Shown: piece after piece, positions 5,664-8,687 of the stretch
Position numbering within the stretch: position 1 is the first letter of the stretch
How the letters are laid out: the number at the start of each line of letters is the position of its first letter
NCBI RefSeq assembly: GCF_002860405.1
Contig: NZ_NMWV01000028.1
Span: 1-8,687, forward strand
Direction of reading: 5' to 3'
DNA: 8,687 bases
Source of the DNA: Bifidobacterium imperatoris
GTDB lineage: Bacteria; Actinomycetota; Actinomycetes; Actinomycetales; Bifidobacteriaceae
The notes under the pieces: generated by a model
Told to the model about the DNA's origin: nothing
The model's database searches: none
What the model saw: only the letters and a program-made list of their open reading frames with translations
Made by a program: the position numbers and the translations under genes

Positions 5664-7060
5664 CCACCGAATATACGAGCGAGACTGAAGCCGAGCAGGC
5701 GTTGCGTGGCCTTCTGCTGCCGGCATGGGGCATGGAGTTGGAGCGGTTGAACCGCATCGACCGTTGGTGGCGGTGGAATCCGAAACCGGTCAGGTTGAAG
5801 CAGGCCACGTTGGAGCATCACATGCTGCGTGACCTGGGAGTGACACCGTGGCTGAGGCTGGTGGTCACCACCATCAGCCAGACCCTCTATCTGGAGGGTG
5901 TGGATATTCCCGGCAAGCCGGATACGGAGTCGGCGCGCATCTTCTGGCATCCGTGGGTCGCCAACCGTATGGGCCGCAGGCAGGTGGCGTTGCACAAGGC
6001 CGCGATAGCCTACGGCACCGCCTACGCGGCGGTCAGGGCGGACGCATCCGAGGATGGCGGCACGCGTGCTGTCATCGAATGCTATTCGCCGCGTGAGAGC
6101 ATCGCCGTCTACGATGACGCGGCGCGAGACACGTTCCCCCAGTCGTTCATGCGCGTCAGGCGCATCAGCCCGCAGGTCGAATCCTATGAGCTGTGGGATA
6201 AGTGGAACATCTGGCAGTGGACGCGTGAGAACGGAGCCTATACGCTGGTCTCCTGCACTCCGCATCTGGCGGTTGACGCATATGGCAACCCGGTGTGCCC
6301 GGTGGTGCGCTATACGAACGATCTGGATCTGCAGGGCAGGGCTCCCGGCGAGGTGGAGCCGTATATCCCGTTGGCGGGCAGGTTGAACAAGGATAATTAC
6401 GATCGTCTGCTCGCCCAGCATTACAACAGTTGGAAGGTGCGCACCGTCACCGGTTTGGATATGACCGCGTTGAACGACCAGCAGCGCAGCGAGAAGAAGC
6501 TGCAGTTGAGGCAGGACGATCTATTGGCCGGCGGCGAGGGTGTGCAGTTCGGTGCACTGCCTGAGACCACATTGTCGAGTCTCATCGAGGCGAAGCAGGC
6601 GGACGTGGAGGAATTGGCGGCTGTGTCACAGACTCCGACCACAGCGTTCGGCAAGATGGTCAACGTGGGCGATGCCGGCATCGCGGAAAGCCGTGCGGGC
6701 TTCTACGCGAAGCGCGATGAACGGCAGAAGTCGTTCGGCGTGAGCCATATGGACGTGCTGCGCCTGTGCGCCGGCATCGAAGGGCGTATGGATGACGCGC
6801 ACAACTTCGATCTGACACCCATCTGGGAGGATACGGACGTACGCACAATCAACCAGGCGGTGGACGCGTTAGGCAAGGCCGCGCAGATGCTCGGCGTGCC
6901 GAAGCAGGAATTGTGGGATATGATTCCGGGCGTTTCCAAGTCCCGCGCGGATTCATGGCGTGAATATGCCGACGCGCACCCCGATGCGGATGCGCTTGCC
7001 GTGCAGGCGTATCAGGCGCAGTTGAATCCGGTGGGGGTTGATGATGGCGCTGACCAGTAA
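5657..7060 (+). CDS. Phage portal protein (SPP1 gp6-like)
   Basis: The protein has 467 residues. The ATG at 5657 follows a purine-rich ribosome site (GAGGAGGAGG) and overlaps the large terminase stop by 7 bp. Recognisable portal features include the LRLVVTTISQTLYLEG segment (about 66-81), AIAYGTAYAAV (about 116-126), IPLAGRLNKDNYDRL (about 235-249) and the long helical stretch at 270-360 with SSLIEAKQADVEELAAVSQTP. These are hallmarks of the SPP1 gp6-type portal family of siphoviruses. Twelve copies would form the ring at the head vertex through which terminase pumps DNA and to which the minor head protein attaches. No signal peptide is present. Codon use is the G-ending type seen in most of the large terminase gene. 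Its 3' end overlaps the minor head gene by 17 bp. Confidence 0.94.
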   Translation: MVTTEYTSETEAEQALRGLLLPAWGMELERLNRIDRWWRWNPKPVRLKQATLEHHMLRDLGVTPWLRLVVTTISQTLYLEGVDIPGKPDTESARIFWHPWVANRMGRRQVALHKAAIAYGTAYAAVRADASEDGGTRAVIECYSPRESIAVYDDAARDTFPQSFMRVRRISPQVESYELWDKWNIWQWTRENGAYTLVSCTPHLAVDAYGNPVCPVVRYTNDLDLQGRAPGEVEPYIPLAGRLNKDNYDRLLAQHYNSWKVRTVTGLDMTALNDQQRSEKKLQLRQDDLLAGGEGVQFGALPETTLSSLIEAKQADVEELAAVSQTPTTAFGKMVNVGDAGIAESRAGFYAKRDERQKSFGVSHMDVLRLCAGIEGRMDDAHNFDLTPIWEDTDVRTINQAVDALGKAAQMLGVPKQELWDMIPGVSKSRADSWREYADAHPDADALAVQAYQAQLNPVGVDDGADQ

Positions 7061-8336
7061 GGGGGCTGCGCTTACCGACCGGCATCGCAGGAATCAGGTG
7101 CGGTTGGCGATCACCGCCGACAGTCAGGCGCGAAGGCTATGGGATTCCACGTTGGACTTGGATGATCTGAAGGGTTCGCAGCCGATATGGAAGAACGCGA
7201 TGCTGAACCTGCTGCAGACATGGTGGCAGGTGAGCGCCGAAACCGCCGCCGATTACCTGCCACGGTTCCGTGAGGCCGAGACCGGTGACGGCTCGTTCGA
7301 AACCGCCGTGCCAAGGTTCGACCGCAAGAGGATGGCCGGTCAGGTCGATTGGCTCGGCGCCACGAACGTGCTATGGCATATCGCGCGCGGGGAGACGCAG
7401 GAGGCCGCGTATGCGACTGCCCGCAGCCTGTTCCTCGGCGTGTTCCATGAGGCGGTGCTCACCGGCGGCCGCACCACGATAGAGCATTGGGCGAAGAAAG
7501 ATACGCGCGCCATCGGCTGGCGTAGGGTCTCCGACGGCGATCCGTGCGCGTTCTGCGCGATGCTCGTCACCCGCGGCCCCGTGTACACGTCGGCCGAAAA
7601 AGCCGGCTTGAGCGCCAAAACCGGCAAAAAGTATCACCCCCACTGCGGCTGCACCGTCGAGGTCGTCTACGGCGACTGGAAGCCCAGCGAGCAGGAACAG
7701 CAGTGGATCGACGAATACTATCGGGCGGCCGAAAGCCTTCCCGACCGCACTCCGCGCACCGCCGAAACCGTGTTGCCACTCATGCGCCGCAACGGCTCGT
7801 TCCGAGACTCACGACAGCGCAGAAGCACTCCGGGATACCTCAAGCGACGACGGCAGGCCGGTTTCGACAAGAGGATTGCAAGGCTGCTCCCCGAAGTCAA
7901 ACCGGCAGTGCAAAGCCCAGGCATGTGGGCGAATAACGTTCAGCCGCCAAACGAAAAGGTCATCAGTCACATCCTGTACGGGGAAGGCGACGGGAAGCGA
8001 GGAGGCCATCTGTATGGTACGAATATCCTAGGCAAGACCGAGTTTCCGCAAGGATGGGACAGGAACAGGATTCTTGATGCGATTCGGCAAGTCATGGAAT
8101 CTCCTCAATGGGAGATTCACCCCGACAATGATCGAGCTTTGCACAGGTTCGGCGGAACCGTTGACGGAGTCCAGATTGAAGTCAAGGCGTACCTTGTGGG
8201 TGGTCAATACGTCATCGACAGGGCGATGCCAATCGGCGGCGCCGGCGTGACTCGCAATACTCCAACGGGTAAAATCGCAGTCAAACGGAGTAAGGCAAAA
8301 CAATGGAGGGAATCCGATCGTCATGACAATGGATGA
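7044..8336 (+). CDS. MuF/VG15-type minor head protein fused to a C-terminal EndoU-like nuclease toxin domain
   Basis: The protein has 430 residues from the ATG at 7044; the ATG at 7041 and TTG at 7038 are alternatives. The ribosome site is GGGGG at 7033-7037. Residues 1 to about 265 form a head-morphogenesis (MuF/VG15-like) domain, with C168-A-F-C171 followed by Y-H198-P-H200-C201-G-C203 typical of that family, and R-R-N-G-S-F-R-D-S where ordinary relatives end. After a basic linker, residues about 300-430 resemble bacterial EndoU toxins: H309-I-L-Y-G, G-G-H322-L-Y, G-K331-T-x-F-P, a W-x-x-x-x-I helix, G-V-x-I-x-V-K381 and a final I-D-R-A-M-P where many EndoU have I-x-T-A-Y-P. EndoU enzymes cut RNA and are common polymorphic-toxin tips. 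GC falls to about 47-57% in this part against 62-70% earlier. The likely immunity gene overlaps its end. The toxin call rests on motif recognition. Confidence 0.85.
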   Translation: MALTSKGAALTDRHRRNQVRLAITADSQARRLWDSTLDLDDLKGSQPIWKNAMLNLLQTWWQVSAETAADYLPRFREAETGDGSFETAVPRFDRKRMAGQVDWLGATNVLWHIARGETQEAAYATARSLFLGVFHEAVLTGGRTTIEHWAKKDTRAIGWRRVSDGDPCAFCAMLVTRGPVYTSAEKAGLSAKTGKKYHPHCGCTVEVVYGDWKPSEQEQQWIDEYYRAAESLPDRTPRTAETVLPLMRRNGSFRDSRQRRSTPGYLKRRRQAGFDKRIARLLPEVKPAVQSPGMWANNVQPPNEKVISHILYGEGDGKRGGHLYGTNILGKTEFPQGWDRNRILDAIRQVMESPQWEIHPDNDRALHRFGGTVDGVQIEVKAYLVGGQYVIDRAMPIGGAGVTRNTPTGKIAVKRSKAKQWRESDRHDNG

Positions 8337-8586
8337 ATTGATTTCTCTCGCCGAACAATGCCTCGAAATCGTTAAAGGCCTCGATGAGATTACCGAGGAA
8401 GACGCCCGCGACATGATTCTTTCCGGAGAACCTGATCTGGCCATCGCTGATGCCCTGGACATTGCTTATTCCCATCCTGGCCTATACGCAAAATTCCCGG
8501 ACGGAGTATATGAGCTTGCGAAAGATCCGGATTACATGGCAATCCATGTGTATCTTGATCTTCTGAAAGCCCACCGGAAGAGGTAA
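8323..8586 (+). CDS. Putative immunity protein for the EndoU-like toxin domain
   Basis: This 87-residue protein starts at the ATG at 8323, 14 bp before the toxin gene's stop. A ribosome site (GGAGGG, 8305-8310) lies 12 bases upstream inside the toxin gene; the ATG at 8329 is possible but further from it. The protein is strongly acidic (19 Asp/Glu against 8 Lys/Arg by count) and looks all-helical, with no signal peptide or membrane segment. Small acidic proteins encoded right after a toxin gene usually bind and block the toxin. Size, helices and the segment ITEEDARDMILSGEPDLAI remind me of MafI-type immunity proteins, which pair with EndoU toxins in Neisseria, but I cannot confirm that relation. 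Low GC (about 47%) matches the toxin domain, so the two probably moved together. Function is inferred from context. Confidence 0.72.
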   Translation: MTMDELISLAEQCLEIVKGLDEITEEDARDMILSGEPDLAIADALDIAYSHPGLYAKFPDGVYELAKDPDYMAIHVYLDLLKAHRKR

Positions 8587-8608
8587 GCAAAAAACTTTAT
8601 TCATCTAG

Positions 8609-8640
8609 CCCGTCATGAAGTTCATGGCGGGTTTTCTTAT
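8609..8640 (+). terminator. Intrinsic terminator after the toxin-immunity pair
   Basis: CCCGTCAT (8609-8616) pairs with ATGGCGGG (8624-8631) with one G-U pair and a seven-base loop, followed by TTTTCTTAT. This is a standard rho-independent form, 22 bases after the immunity gene. It would end or reduce transcription before the next structural gene. Confidence 0.78.
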
Positions 8641-8669
8641 GCCCGCAGGACGGGCGGAAAGGAACCATC

Positions 8670-8687
8670 ATGGCCGATGACGCCAAC
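8670..8687 (+). CDS. Start of the next phage gene (truncated by window), possibly the scaffold protein
   Basis: An ATG at 8670 follows a good ribosome site (AAAGGA, about six bases upstream). Only six codons are visible (MADDAN). An acidic beginning just after the minor head gene would fit a scaffolding protein, which commonly follows in this gene order, but the visible sequence is too short to show it. Confidence 0.55.

Noticed and set aside
4497..5726. 409-codon open frame on the - strand
   Set aside because: It lies antisense to the large terminase gene, whose motifs are clear. GC-rich codon bias leaves the opposite strand open, and the product has no recognisable domain.
5516..6421. 301-codon open frame on the - strand
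   Set aside because: It is antisense to the terminase end and portal gene. It overlaps another antisense frame and shows no family features.
1..8687. CRISPR arrays, tRNA genes, insertion sequences, integrase or attachment sites
   Set aside because: I found no regularly spaced repeats, cloverleaf pattern, transposase or recombinase motifs, or flanking duplications by reading.

Overview
The window reads as part of a tailed temperate phage or prophage from a high-GC Gram-positive host. Bifidobacterium is the best guess, from roughly 60% GC in the structural genes, heavy use of GCG, TTG and CTG codons, GTG/TTG starts, and terminase, portal and minor-capsid families typical of siphoviruses of Actinobacteria. 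The host is inferred; no host gene, integrase or attachment site is present. All supported genes are on the + strand.

Layout. Positions 1-471 hold the 3' end of a primase/polymerase-type replication protein, AT-richer than the rest. Positions 529-2090 carry three small genes of unknown role: a one-helix membrane protein, a Cys/His protein overlapping it by 4 bp, and a protein with two zinc-ribbon-like CxxC pairs and a probable C-terminal helix-turn-helix. A near-consensus promoter (TTGACA, 17 bp, AATAAT) overlaps the end of that last gene. It is followed by a perfect 12-bp hairpin and an HNH endonuclease gene (2207-2530). A 312-bp non-coding region follows. It contains a G-rich patch, a tract almost free of A, an 11-bp direct repeat, an 11-bp-arm inverted repeat and a TATAAT box six bases ahead of a GTG start. 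This looks like a packaging/regulatory region with a leaderless promoter.

From 2843 there is a compact operon: a stand-alone zinc-finger primase/polymerase-like protein, small terminase, large terminase, SPP1-type portal, and a MuF/VG15-type minor head protein. The genes from small terminase onward overlap by 1 to 17 bp, so translational coupling is likely. The minor head protein has an extra C-terminal domain of about 130 residues that looks like a bacterial EndoU ribonuclease toxin. The next gene (8323-8586) overlaps it by 14 bp and encodes an acidic 87-residue protein, the expected place and type for an immunity protein. An intrinsic terminator (8609-8640) follows, then the first codons of another gene.

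How the genes work together. HNH nuclease, terminases and portal make the DNA-packaging motor. The minor head protein joins the portal-proximal head and may carry the toxin domain into the virion. The small acidic protein would protect the producing cell or lysogen. This toxin-on-capsid plus immunity pair is the most interesting item. Other points are an abrupt change in synonymous codon use inside the large terminase gene near 3966, a GC drop at the toxin domain, three copies of TCGTGACA around the leaderless promoter, and a second primase-like gene beside the terminase.
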